A stretch of 64,000 bases of DNA from Streptomyces vinaceus (GCF_008704935.1 NZ_CP023692.1:4865001-4929000); one strand, 5' to 3'; positions 35,040 to 43,976 are shown, counted from the stretch's first letter. Notes: generated by a model not told the origin, from the sequence alone. Made by a program: numbers and translations.

Positions 35040-35954
35040 TTACTTCTTGACGCGGGCGGTGTTGTAGAGCTTCGCCGCCAGTTCGGCGGTCTGCTCCAGG
35101 GTGTAGCCCTGCTTGCCCGCCAGGATGGAGGCGGCGTCGGAGGCGCTGACCATGGTCAGGGTGCTGTAGTCACCCCAGATGCAGATCGGAAGGGTCAGCT
35201 CCTTCGGACCCTTCGACGCCGTGGTGCTCGTCGAGGTGATCTTCATTTCCTGGCACTTCATCACTGCGCCGCTGAACCCGGAGGGGGACATCGACTTCGG
35301 GCTGCCGATCATGTCGACCGTCGCGGACTTGTCCTTGCCGGCGTTGAGCTTGGCGGTGGCGAAGTAGGCGTCCACCGACTTCTCGGGATCCGCGAGCTCG
35401 CCGTACAGGCCCTGGAAGCTCAGGCCCTTGGTCGTCAGCGCGTTGGACGGGTCGCCCGAGGTGTAGTCCATGGCGACCCTGGTGGGGTTCTTGATGCCGA
35501 TGGCCTCCAGCTCCTGGCGGTCCTTGTCGCTGAGGGGCTTCTCCTTGTAGTTCGGGTTCTTCTTGAAGTCGTCCACCGACGCCGGGGCGACCAGCTTGTA
35601 GCCCTTGGTGTTCGCGGCGATCGGGCCCGTGGCGCCGCCGCCCTTCGTGAAGTACCAGCCCGCGCCGGCGACGGCCGCTATCGCGACGACCACCGCGATC
35701 ACCACGCCCGCCTTGGACTTCTTCGGCGGCTGGGGCTGCATGCCGTACGGGGGCTGCTGGGGGTAGCCGTAGCCCGGCTGGGGCTGCTGCTGGGGGTAGC
35801 CCTGCGGGGGGATGCCCGGCGGCGGGGGCTGCTGCGGGTAGCCGTAGCCGGGCTGCGGCGCGGGCTGCCCGTACGGTCCCGGCTGCGGGCCGCCGTACGG
35901 TCCCGGCTGCTGCGGCGGCTGGCCTCCGTACGGCCCCGGCTGGTTGTAGCTCAT
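35040..35954 (-). CDS. Membrane-anchored protein with proline/glutamine/glycine-rich cytoplasmic tail
   Basis: A 304-aa protein of unknown function. Residues 1-78 are a low-complexity QPGPYGG/PQPGYGYPQQ repeat region; KKSK and a single membrane helix (AGVVIAVVVAIAAVAGAGWYF, about 82-102) follow; residues 105-304 form an extracytoplasmic domain with two Cys (KCQEM, LPICIWGDY) likely disulfide-bonded. This N-in layout with a disordered QP tail recurs in many streptomycete membrane proteins. It sits between clpX and valS and has no obvious partner. Confidence 0.8.
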   Translation of the reverse strand: MSYNQPGPYGGQPPQQPGPYGGPQPGPYGQPAPQPGYGYPQQPPPPGIPPQGYPQQQPQPGYGYPQQPPYGMQPQPPKKSKAGVVIAVVVAIAAVAGAGWYFTKGGGATGPIAANTKGYKLVAPASVDDFKKNPNYKEKPLSDKDRQELEAIGIKNPTRVAMDYTSGDPSNALTTKGLSFQGLYGELADPEKSVDAYFATAKLNAGKDKSATVDMIGSPKSMSPSGFSGAVMKCQEMKITSTSTTASKGPKELTLPICIWGDYSTLTMVSASDAASILAGKQGYTLEQTAELAAKLYNTARVKK

Positions 35955-36069
35955 GCCCGCATCCCCCTTCAGGAATCCTTATGCGTTTCAGACATCCTGT
36001 CGGAAGCAGATCCCCCGCAGGCCGCCGGGCCCCCGGATTACCGGTTTCATAGCTGGACTGTTACGGCTC

Positions 36070-36075
36070 TAAACT
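36070..36075 (+). promoter_or_regulatory. -10 element of a leaderless valS promoter
   Basis: TAAACT ends 7 nt before the GTG start of valS, and a TTCATA -35 lies 18 nt further upstream. Transcription would begin at or next to the first base of the start codon. No ribosome site is seen. Confidence 0.5.
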
Positions 36076-36082
36076 GTGCCTC

Positions 36083-38704
36083 GTGACCGAGAACACGCAG
36101 ACACCCAGCAGCCCCCACTCCGAACTGCCGACCGCGTACGCTCCGGCCGAGGTAGAGGGGAAGCTCTACGAGCGCTGGGTAGAGCGTGGGTACTTCACGG
36201 CCGACGCCGCGAGCGAGAAGCCCGCGTACACCATCGTGATCCCGCCGCCGAACGTCACCGGCTCCCTGCACCTGGGGCACGCCTTCCAGCACACGCTCAT
36301 GGACGCCCTGACCCGGCGCAAGCGCATGCAGGGCTACGAGTCGCTGTGGCTGCCCGGCATGGACCACGCCGGCATCGCCACCCAGAACAAGGTCGAGCAG
36401 CAGCTCGCCGAGGAGGGCAAGTCCCGCCACGACCTGGGCCGCGAGGAGTTCGTCGAGCGCGTCTGGCAGTGGAAGGAAGAGTACGGCGGCAAGATCCTCG
36501 GCCAGATGCGCCGCCTCGGCGACGGCGTCGACTGGTCGCGCGAGCGCTTCACCATGGACGAGGGCCTCTCCAAGGCCGTCCAGACGATCTTCAAGAAGCT
36601 CTACGACGACGAGCTGATCTACCGCGCCGAGCGCATCATCAACTGGTGCCCCCGCTGCCTCACGGCCATCTCCGACATCGAGGTGGAGTACCAGGAGGAC
36701 GCGGGCGAGCTCGTCTCGATCAAGTACGGCGAGGGCGAGGACACGCTCGTCGTCGCGACCACCCGCGCCGAGACGATGCTCGGTGACACGGCCATCGCCG
36801 TCCACCCGGACGACGAGCGCTACAAGCACCTCGTCGGCAAGCTCATCAAGCTGCCGCTCACCGACCGCTCCATCCCGGTCGTCGCCGACACGCACGTCGA
36901 CCCGGAGTTCGGCACCGGCTGCGTCAAGGTGACCCCGGCGCACGACCCGAACGACTTCGCCATCGGGCAGCGCCACGGCCTGCCCAACATGACGATCATG
37001 GACGAGCACGGCAACATCACCGTCCACGGCCCCTTCCTCGGCCTGGACCGCTTCGAGGCCCGTTCCGCGGTCGTCGGAGCCCTGCGCGAGCAGGGCCGGA
37101 TCGTCGCCGAGAAGCGCCCGTACCTGCACTCCGTCGGGCACTGCTCCCGCTGCTCCACCACCGTCGAGCCGCGCCTGTCGCTGCAGTGGTGGGTCAAGGT
37201 CGAGACCCTCGCCAAGGCCGCCGGCGACGCGGTCCGCGACGACCGGGTCACGATCCATCCGAAGGAGATGGAGAAGCGCTACTTCGACTGGGTCGACAAC
37301 CTCAACGACTGGTGCATCTCGCGCCAGCTGTGGTGGGGCCACCGCATTCCGGTCTGGTACGGCCCGGACGGCGAGATCGTCTGCGTCGGCCCGGACGACG
37401 AGGCGCCCACGGGCGAGGGCTGGCACCAGGACACCGACGTCCTCGACACCTGGTTCTCCTCCGGCCTGTGGCCGTTCTCCACGCTCGGCTGGCCGGAGAA
37501 GACCCCGGACCTGGCGAAGTTCTACTCCACCGACGTCCTGGTCACCGGCCACGACATCATCTTCTTCTGGGTCGCCCGGATGATGATGTTCGGCCTGTAC
37601 GCCATGGACGGCGAGGTCCCGTTCAAGACGATCGCGCTGACCGGCCTGGTCCGCGACGAGCGCGGCAAGAAGATGTCGAAGTCCTTCGGCAACGTGGTCG
37701 ACCCGCTGGACTGGATGGACAAGTACGGCTCCGACGCCGTCCGCTTCACCCTGGCCAAGGGCGCCAACCCGGGCACCGACGTGCCGATCGGCGAGGACTG
37801 GGTCCAGGCCTCCAGCAAGTTCGCCAACAAGATCTGGAACGCCACGCGCTTCGCGCTGATGAACGGCGCCACGATCGAGGGCGACCTGCCCCCCGTGGAG
37901 CAGCTCTCGGCGACCGACCGCTGGATCCTGTCCCGCCTGAACAAGACGGTCGCTCAGGTCGACGCGTACTACGAGGACTTCCAGTTCTCGAAGCTCAGCG
38001 AGGCGCTCTACCACTTCGCGTGGGACGAGGTCTTCGACTGGTACGTCGAGCTGTCGAAGACGACGTTCTTCGCGGGCGGCGAGCAGGCCAAGGTCTCCGG
38101 CCGGGTCCTGGGCGAGGTCATCGACGTCATGCTGCGGCTGCTGCACCCGGTGGTCCCGTTCGTCACCGAAACGCTGTGGACCACGCTGACCGGGCGCGAG
38201 TCGCTGGTCGTCGCCGAGTGGCCCAAGGACAGCGGCTTCCGCGACGAGGCCGCCGAGGCGGAGATCGAGAAGGTCCAGGCCGTCGTCACCGAGGTCCGCC
38301 GCTTCCGCAAGGAGCAGGGCCTCCAGGACGGCCAGAAGGTTCCGGCCCGCGTGGACCTGACCGGTACGGCGCTCGCCGCGCACGAGGCGGCCATGCGCCA
38401 GCTGCTGCGCCTCCAGCCGGAGGGCGAGGGCTTCACCGCCACCGCCACCCTGCCGGTCGCCGGTGCCACGGTCGCGCTCGACCTGTCGGGCACGATCGAC
38501 GTGGCCGCCGAGCGGGGGCGCCTCTCCAAGGACCTCGCGGCCGCGGAGAAGGAGAAGCAGCAGGCCGAGGCGAAGCTGGGGAACGAGGCCTTCCTGGCCA
38601 AGGCCCCCGACAACGTCGTGGACAAGATCAAGGGCCGGCTGTCCAAGGCCGAGGCGGACATCGCCCGGATCCAGGCCCAGCTGGACGCGCTGCCCGCCGC
38701 GTGA
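36083..38704 (+). CDS. valS: Valyl-tRNA synthetase
   Basis: An 873-aa class I aminoacyl-tRNA synthetase charging tRNA-Val. The HIGH motif is HLGH at 63-66 in PPPNVTGSLHLGHAF, KMSKS is at 530-534 (GKKMSKSFGN), the editing domain (CP1) lies between about 200 and 400 with TTRAETMLGDTA, and the C-terminal coiled coil spans about 805-870. Complete and of normal length. The GTG start follows a -10 hexamer directly, so it is likely translated from a leaderless message; no T-box leader is present. A terminator stem follows. Confidence 0.98.
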   Translation: MTENTQTPSSPHSELPTAYAPAEVEGKLYERWVERGYFTADAASEKPAYTIVIPPPNVTGSLHLGHAFQHTLMDALTRRKRMQGYESLWLPGMDHAGIATQNKVEQQLAEEGKSRHDLGREEFVERVWQWKEEYGGKILGQMRRLGDGVDWSRERFTMDEGLSKAVQTIFKKLYDDELIYRAERIINWCPRCLTAISDIEVEYQEDAGELVSIKYGEGEDTLVVATTRAETMLGDTAIAVHPDDERYKHLVGKLIKLPLTDRSIPVVADTHVDPEFGTGCVKVTPAHDPNDFAIGQRHGLPNMTIMDEHGNITVHGPFLGLDRFEARSAVVGALREQGRIVAEKRPYLHSVGHCSRCSTTVEPRLSLQWWVKVETLAKAAGDAVRDDRVTIHPKEMEKRYFDWVDNLNDWCISRQLWWGHRIPVWYGPDGEIVCVGPDDEAPTGEGWHQDTDVLDTWFSSGLWPFSTLGWPEKTPDLAKFYSTDVLVTGHDIIFFWVARMMMFGLYAMDGEVPFKTIALTGLVRDERGKKMSKSFGNVVDPLDWMDKYGSDAVRFTLAKGANPGTDVPIGEDWVQASSKFANKIWNATRFALMNGATIEGDLPPVEQLSATDRWILSRLNKTVAQVDAYYEDFQFSKLSEALYHFAWDEVFDWYVELSKTTFFAGGEQAKVSGRVLGEVIDVMLRLLHPVVPFVTETLWTTLTGRESLVVAEWPKDSGFRDEAAEAEIEKVQAVVTEVRRFRKEQGLQDGQKVPARVDLTGTALAAHEAAMRQLLRLQPEGEGFTATATLPVAGATVALDLSGTIDVAAERGRLSKDLAAAEKEKQQAEAKLGNEAFLAKAPDNVVDKIKGRLSKAEADIARIQAQLDALPAA

Positions 38705-38746
38705 CGCGAACCACGCACCACGTGACGTGTAACAAACGGTGAACCA

Positions 38747-38777
38747 TCGGCCCCCGGGCACATTGCCCGGGGGCCGA
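38747..38777 (+). terminator. valS terminator
   Basis: Perfect 14-bp arms TCGGCCCCCGGGCA (38747-38760) and complement (38764-38777), 3-nt loop. Confidence 0.85.
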
Positions 38778-38863
38778 CGCGTAGGGTGAATCCGGCCCCA
38801 GAGGTTCCGCGCAACCCACAGGGGGCCGAAGCCTGCCGGCTGTCGACCGAGGGGGGTCTCGGA

Positions 38864-40270
38864 GTGTGGGGTCGTGACGTGCGCGCCCGCGGGTTAAACC
38901 GCGAGCTGAAACGCCGCAACCTCCTCCTCGGCGCGGCCGCCACCGTGGCGACGGGCGGCGCCCTCGCCGGAGTCGCCGCGTTCAACACCTCGCGCGCGCC
39001 GGCCGCCGCCCTCCAGAAGGACCTGCTGTCGCGGGACCCCAAGGCCTCCAAGACGGCCCAGGCCGTGTACCGGCTCCTGGTCGCCCTGGAGACGGACGCC
39101 CGGGCGGGCCGCCGCCGGGGCACCCTCATGGGCCAGCACGCCGAGGTCCACAACGAGCGGTACAACCCCGAGTACGGCGACCACACCGGTCCCAAACCGC
39201 CCGGCTACTACTACCGCAAACCCCGGGACATCACCGGCAAGCTGCCGGCCTTCCTCGAACTCGACCTGGGCCCCGGCTACCAGCAGCAGGGCTGGGGCGT
39301 GGGGGAGGCCCGGGACTACTCGCGCGCCGCCTGGCCCGCCCGCCGCGAGTCCTGGACCTACACGAACGACGTGGTGGACCTCGCCCTCGGAGTCTGGCAC
39401 GGACTGCCCCGCGAGGCCGACGGCTCGTACAACCCGACCGGCACCGAACAGCTGTGGAACGGCACCACGACCGTGCTGCCGGAGAACGGGGGAGCACCCG
39501 CGGGCCTGGTCGGGATGTCGTTCCACCAGCCGTGGCCGGGCAGCCCCGTCAAGAGCTACGAGCAGACGCTGCGCCGCAACGCGCCCTCCGCGAAGGATCC
39601 CGGCTGGATCGACCGGATGCTCACCCCCGGCACCCCCGAGCACGCGGCGCTCCTGCTCGACCTGTCCTTCCTCGCGGACCACCTCGGTTACCTGGCCGCG
39701 TACGACGTCCCCGTACTGCTGCGCCCGTACCACGAGATGAACTCGCTCGGCGGGGAGCAGAGCTTCTGGTGGGCCGGGCTGAGGCCCCAGCAGTACACGG
39801 CCCTGTGGAAGTTGCTCCACGACTACCTGGTGGGCTCCCGCGGACTGCACAACCTGATCTTCGTGTGGGCCCCCACCGCCTGGGACGGCGTCCACGGCGG
39901 CGAGCCCTGGGACTTCTACCCGGGCGGCGAGTACGTGGACGTGGTCGGGGTCGACGACTACAGCGGAACGCCGGACCGGCCCTTCGACCCCGGCGGCTGG
40001 ACCACCACCTGGCACCGCGGGCTCGCGGACTACGGCAAGCCGCGGATCCTCGCGGAGTCCTTCCACGTGCCGCTGGGCGCGGCGCAGCGCACGACGCTCG
40101 ACCAGGCCCCGTGGGTGCTGTGGACCGTGTGGGGCGACGGACTCACGGCGAAGAACTCGGACGCCGATGTCCGACAGACGTACGACGACCCCAAGACGAT
40201 CACCGGCGGCCGTGAATCCGGCCCCGTGGGCGTGCAGTGGTCCGCCCTGCACGACGGAACATTCGAATAG
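38864..40270 (+). CDS. Tat-exported GH26 family glycoside hydrolase (beta-mannanase type)
   Basis: A 468-aa exported enzyme. I start at the GTG at 38864, with AGGGGGG about 8 nt upstream; the in-frame GTG at 38786 overlaps a -10-like TAGGGT (38782) and is unlikely. The N-terminus has KRRNLLLGAAATVATGGALAG, a twin-arginine-like signal. The body is a (beta/alpha)8 GH26 domain; LRPYHEMN gives the acid/base Glu about 291 and ILAESFH the nucleophile Glu about 398. GH26 enzymes mostly cut beta-1,4-mannan, and some cut mixed-linkage glucans. First gene of a four-gene cassette with a glycosyltransferase and a second mannanase-like protein, so it probably trims the cassette's own product. Confidence 0.85.
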   Translation: MWGRDVRARGLNRELKRRNLLLGAAATVATGGALAGVAAFNTSRAPAAALQKDLLSRDPKASKTAQAVYRLLVALETDARAGRRRGTLMGQHAEVHNERYNPEYGDHTGPKPPGYYYRKPRDITGKLPAFLELDLGPGYQQQGWGVGEARDYSRAAWPARRESWTYTNDVVDLALGVWHGLPREADGSYNPTGTEQLWNGTTTVLPENGGAPAGLVGMSFHQPWPGSPVKSYEQTLRRNAPSAKDPGWIDRMLTPGTPEHAALLLDLSFLADHLGYLAAYDVPVLLRPYHEMNSLGGEQSFWWAGLRPQQYTALWKLLHDYLVGSRGLHNLIFVWAPTAWDGVHGGEPWDFYPGGEYVDVVGVDDYSGTPDRPFDPGGWTTTWHRGLADYGKPRILAESFHVPLGAAQRTTLDQAPWVLWTVWGDGLTAKNSDADVRQTYDDPKTITGGRESGPVGVQWSALHDGTFE

Positions 40271-40278
40271 GAGTGAAG

Positions 40279-41067
40279 TTGAGCGCGTCAACGCCACGCC
40301 CCCACCGTGTGGCCGCCTTCGTGGCCATGGGCTGGGCAGGCATCCTGCTCCTCTGGGCCGTGTACAACTGCTTCTGGCAGGTCGGCGTCGCCGACTTCCT
40401 CCAGGGCATCGTGTACTACGGCACCGGTGACGGCTCCGGAACCGCAGAGACGTTCAACCTCAACTGGGGTGTCGTCTATGTGGCGGGCGGCCTGCTGGTC
40501 CTGCGGGGGAACACCCTCGGGCGGGGCATCATCATCGGCGGCGCCGCCATCGAGGGCTACAACCGGGTGCGCAGCCTGTCGGGCGCGCTCTTCGACGACA
40601 AGCAGACCGAGTACTTCACCACGACCGCCCAGGGCGGCCTCAAGCTGGCGACCTTCGCCGCCGGAGTCCTGGTCACCTGCACCCTCATCGCCTTGTTGCT
40701 GCGGGACTTCGCGGTGTACCAGGCGTGGCAGCCGCCGGCGAACCCGTGGACCCAGCAGGCCAACGAGGCCCGGCAGGCCCAGCAGGCGCAGCAGGCGCAG
40801 CAGCTCCCGCAGCAGCAATCGCCGCAGCCGGCCCACGGGTTCGGAGCTCCGCCGGCCTACCAGGCGCAGCCCGGGCCGCAGTTGCCGCAGACGGGCTACG
40901 GCCAGCCCCAGCCCCAGCCCTACGCGCCCCAGCAGCCGCCGCAGCAGCCCCAGCCCGGCTACGGTCCCGGACCGTACGGCGGTCAGCCCGCCTGGCCGCA
41001 GCAGCCCCAGCAGCCGCAGCATCAGCCCCAGCAGCCCCGGCAGTCGCCGCCTCAGCAACAGCAGTAG
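40279..41067 (+). CDS. Polytopic membrane protein with QP-rich C-terminal tail
   Basis: A 262-aa protein of unknown function. I choose TTG at 40279 because AGGAG lies 5 nt upstream; the GTG at 40273 is an alternative. About four hydrophobic segments lie in residues 10-150 (AAFVAMGWAGILLLWAVYNCFW; NWGVVYVAGGLLVL; GRGIIIGGAAIEGY; LATFAAGVLVTCTLIALLL). The last 110 residues are a disordered Gln/Pro-rich tail (QAQQAQQAQQLPQQQ, QPQPQPYAPQQPPQQPQ). It lies 8 nt after the GH26 gene and 24 nt before the glycosyltransferase, so it is probably part of the same assembly, perhaps a scaffold or polymer-handling subunit. Confidence 0.75.
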   Translation: MSASTPRPHRVAAFVAMGWAGILLLWAVYNCFWQVGVADFLQGIVYYGTGDGSGTAETFNLNWGVVYVAGGLLVLRGNTLGRGIIIGGAAIEGYNRVRSLSGALFDDKQTEYFTTTAQGGLKLATFAAGVLVTCTLIALLLRDFAVYQAWQPPANPWTQQANEARQAQQAQQAQQLPQQQSPQPAHGFGAPPAYQAQPGPQLPQTGYGQPQPQPYAPQQPPQQPQPGYGPGPYGGQPAWPQQPQQPQHQPQQPRQSPPQQQQ

Positions 41068-41091
41068 TAGGAACCCCGAAGGACCTCTTCC

Positions 41092-42540
41092 ATGACCCCC
41101 GCCTCCGTACAAGAGGTCGCGCCCGCCACCCGGCGCGATGCGAAACTGGTGCAGCGCCATTCCGAGTGGAAGCCCGGCGTGCTGCCCTTCCTGCTGCCCT
41201 TCCTGCTCCTCGCCGGATTCGGCCTGTGGGCGTACAAGCCGAATCCGACCCCGCTGGGCTGGACCCTGTCGGTGGTCTGGTCGCTGCCCGGCGTCGGCGT
41301 GATGGTCGGTCTCCAGGGCGCACTGCTGATCCGCCGCCGGCTGCGGAAGTCGCACGAGATGGTTCCGCCGACGCCGGTGGAGGAGGACTTCCTCATCGTG
41401 CTCGTGCCGACGATCGGCCGCCACGACACCTACCCGGCGCTGGAACGCTCGGTCCTGAGCTACGTGGAGCACCTGCCCCCGTACTTCCCGCTCATGCGGG
41501 TCGACGTCCTCACCGAGGAGGGCTGCGAGGCGACCGAGCAGATCGACGACCTGGCCGCGATGCACCCGCTGATCCGCGTGGTCACGGTGCCCAAGTCGTA
41601 CGAGACGGCGAACGGGACCCGGTTCAAGGCCCGCGCCAACCACTACGCGCACGAGCTGCGGATCGACGAGGGCGAGGCCCTCGACGACATCTGGGTCCTG
41701 CACATGGACGACGACACCGGGGTCGGCCCCGACACCGCCGCGTCCATGGCGCAGTTCGTCAACCGCCAGCGGCGGGCCGGGGACGACGGCAAGCACATGG
41801 CGCAGGGCATCCTCGCGTACCCGCGCGAGAACGCCGTGAACCGCTTCACCTGGCTGGCCGACGCGGTCCGCCCCGCCGACGACATAGCCCGGTTCCGCGC
41901 CCTCACCGGCCTCGGGACCCCGGTCGCCGGTGTGCACGGGGAGCTGCTGCTGCTCCGCGCCTCGATCGAGGCCACGATCGGCTGGGACTTCGGCCCGAAG
42001 GCCATCGTCGAGGACGCGCAGCTGGCGCTGACGTTCTGCCGTACGTACCCCGGCCGCAGCGACTGGTTCAACGGCCGCTGCTACGGCGCTTCCCCGGCCA
42101 CCACCAGGGACTTCATCAAGCAGCGCGAGCGCTGGGCCTGGGGGCTCGTCGCGCTGTGCTTCAACCGCACGGTGCCGTTCCGCTACCGCTGGTTCCTGCT
42201 GCTCTGCGTGGCGACCTGGGTGTTCGGCCCGCTCCAGCACGTCGCGACGGTGCTCTTCGTGGCCTGGCTCATCGGCGACTTCAACACCTCGCCGGTGGCC
42301 CAGACCGTCGTGATCATGTGGGCGCTCAATTTCGCGTACGTCATCTGGACGTACTGGGAGGGGCTGCGGCTCAACGCGCTGGTCTCGGCGAACGGCCGGC
42401 GGCGCTGGTGGGAGCCGATCGTCGTGCTGGGCCTGATCCCCGTCTTCTCCGTGATGGAAGGGCTCGGCGGCCTGCGCGGGCTGATCAAGTTCATCAAGCG
42501 CGAAGAGAACAAGTTCGTCGTCATCGCCAAGCCCGCGTGA
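41092..42540 (+). CDS. Egghead-type family 2 glycosyltransferase (probable beta-mannosyltransferase)
   Basis: A 482-aa membrane GT2 enzyme. Two N-terminal helices (30-50, 56-80) precede a cytoplasmic catalytic domain: LIVLVPTIGR, VVTVPKSYETANGTRFKARA, the metal/nucleotide motif HMDDD (D206-208), QGILAYPRENAVN, the acceptor-base region VED (306-308) and QRERW at 344-348. Three to four C-terminal helices follow. The segment order (VPK.Y.T..G..FK.RA, W..H.D..T, QG...Y..EN.VN, LAD..R..DD, Q(R)xRW) is that of the Egghead family, whose animal members transfer mannose from GDP-mannose in beta-1,4 linkage. With GH26 and GH113-like neighbours, a beta-mannan or glucomannan product is inferred. Confidence 0.82.
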   Translation: MTPASVQEVAPATRRDAKLVQRHSEWKPGVLPFLLPFLLLAGFGLWAYKPNPTPLGWTLSVVWSLPGVGVMVGLQGALLIRRRLRKSHEMVPPTPVEEDFLIVLVPTIGRHDTYPALERSVLSYVEHLPPYFPLMRVDVLTEEGCEATEQIDDLAAMHPLIRVVTVPKSYETANGTRFKARANHYAHELRIDEGEALDDIWVLHMDDDTGVGPDTAASMAQFVNRQRRAGDDGKHMAQGILAYPRENAVNRFTWLADAVRPADDIARFRALTGLGTPVAGVHGELLLLRASIEATIGWDFGPKAIVEDAQLALTFCRTYPGRSDWFNGRCYGASPATTRDFIKQRERWAWGLVALCFNRTVPFRYRWFLLLCVATWVFGPLQHVATVLFVAWLIGDFNTSPVAQTVVIMWALNFAYVIWTYWEGLRLNALVSANGRRRWWEPIVVLGLIPVFSVMEGLGGLRGLIKFIKREENKFVVIAKPA

Positions 42541-42557
42541 GAAACCGAGAGTCCCTC

Positions 42558-43892
42558 GTGAACGACGAGATGAACGACGTGACGCACCACGACGTGACGC
42601 ACCACGAGGACGAGAGCAGGAGCAAGAAGGGGAAGGCGGCCCGCCGTTCCAAGGTCCCCCTGCTCGCGATCCTGCCCGTCACCGTGACCTCCCTGGTCAT
42701 AGGCCTGCCGTTCGTGGTCGGAGACCATCCGCTGCGCTGGCGGCCGGGCTCCCTGGAGCCGGCCCTGGTCCTGCGCGACTCCGCTTCCGACCCCGCCCGC
42801 ACCACGGCCCACGGTTCCCCCACCGACCCCGCGGCCGGCGGGGCAGAGCCAGAGAAGACCGAGCAGGCCCCGCCCGCCGGGCCCGCGCCGAAGGTGGACA
42901 AGCCCTGGAAGGCCGGCATGCCCGAGTGGGGCGTCCAGATCTTCTGGGAGGACAAGAAGGACCGCGACGACGCGTACATCGAGAACCAGGCGCGCCGGCA
43001 GGCCGCCTATCTCGTCGGGCTGAAGGCGAACGCCGTCTCCGTCTCCTTCCCCTTCTACACGGAGGGCCGCACCTCGACGAAGCTGGCGGCCGGCCGCGGC
43101 ACCCCGACGCCCGAGCACCTCGACACGGTGCTGCGCGTCTTCCACGAGGCAGGACTGCGCACCACCGTCCGCCCGACGCTGGACGAGGCGGTGCTCGTCC
43201 CCCCGGAGGGCTGGCGCGGCAACATCAAGCCGACCGACAAGGACGCCTGGTTCGATGCGTACGGGGCCCTGCTCGGCCCGTACCTGGACGTGGCCCAGCG
43301 CCGACAGGCGGCGACGTTCGTGATCGGCACCGAACTGAACTCGATGGAGGGCCACCCGGGCTGGAAAGGCCTCATCGCCGCCGCCGAGAAGCGGTTCAAG
43401 GGCGAGGTGTCCTACGACGCCAACTGGGACAACTACGTGGGCGGCCACATCGACGTGCCCGTCGAGCGGCTCGGCGTCGACGCTTACTTCCCCGTCAAGG
43501 TCCCCGACGACGCGCCGGTCGACCAGCTCGTGGACGGCTGGAACGCCTGGCTGGACAAGAAGAGCAAGGGGCCGCTGCCGCGGATCGTGCTCGCCGAGGC
43601 GGGGATCAGCGCCATGGACGGGGCGTACTACGCGCCCGGCGACTTCTACGCGCGGCGCAAGCTGAACCCCACGGTGCAGGCGAACTGGTACAAGGCGGTC
43701 TGCCAGGTCGTCCGGGAGCGGAAGATGACGGGCGTCTACTGGTGGTCGGTCACCTTCGACGCCGACCCCAAGGCGGCCCCCAAGGAACACGATTCCCGGC
43801 TCAACTTCGCGGGGCGCCCGGACTCGGAGCGGGAGATCAGAGCCTGCTTCGGATCGGACTACGCGGGCCCGGGCGCCGATTCCACACCCTGA
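42558..43892 (+). CDS. Membrane-anchored GH113-like glycoside hydrolase (beta-mannanase type)
   Basis: A 444-aa type II membrane protein. The first 34 residues are cytoplasmic and His/charge-rich, including DVTHHDVTHH; one membrane helix (VPLLAILPVTVTSLVIGLPFVVG) follows; a Pro/Ala linker leads to a TIM-barrel domain (about 120-440). Candidate catalytic residues are E259 in IGTELNSMEGH (acid/base) and E347 in IVLAEAGIS (nucleophile), the arrangement of GH113, a beta-mannanase family. GTG 42558 follows the GT stop by 17 nt with GAGAG upstream; ATG 42570 is an alternative. It probably acts at the membrane's outer face on the polymer made by the GT2. Confidence 0.78.
   Translation: MNDEMNDVTHHDVTHHEDESRSKKGKAARRSKVPLLAILPVTVTSLVIGLPFVVGDHPLRWRPGSLEPALVLRDSASDPARTTAHGSPTDPAAGGAEPEKTEQAPPAGPAPKVDKPWKAGMPEWGVQIFWEDKKDRDDAYIENQARRQAAYLVGLKANAVSVSFPFYTEGRTSTKLAAGRGTPTPEHLDTVLRVFHEAGLRTTVRPTLDEAVLVPPEGWRGNIKPTDKDAWFDAYGALLGPYLDVAQRRQAATFVIGTELNSMEGHPGWKGLIAAAEKRFKGEVSYDANWDNYVGGHIDVPVERLGVDAYFPVKVPDDAPVDQLVDGWNAWLDKKSKGPLPRIVLAEAGISAMDGAYYAPGDFYARRKLNPTVQANWYKAVCQVVRERKMTGVYWWSVTFDADPKAAPKEHDSRLNFAGRPDSEREIRACFGSDYAGPGADSTP
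42575..42604 (+). repeat. Perfect 15-bp tandem repeat encoding DVTHH twice
   Basis: GACGTGACGCACCAC is present twice head-to-tail inside the cytoplasmic tail of the GH113-like protein, giving DVTHHDVTHH. Confidence 0.7.
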
Positions 43893-43976
43893 CCGACTGT
43901 GTCCCGAGTTGTCCGGAGTGTCGCACATCACGTTTTCGGCCGGGTTGGCTGATCCGATACCCCTCGCCGAGCACGG

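Noticed and set aside
35955..36082. T-box or other riboswitch leader for valS
   Set aside because: The -10 lies 7 nt before the start, so there is no room for a leader, and no T-box or specifier-loop sequence is visible.
38786..38863. Upstream GTG start for the GH26 gene
   Set aside because: It lies on a -10-like TAGGGT and the extra 26 residues are not signal-peptide-like; GTG 38864 has a ribosome site and puts the twin-arginine motif near the N-terminus.
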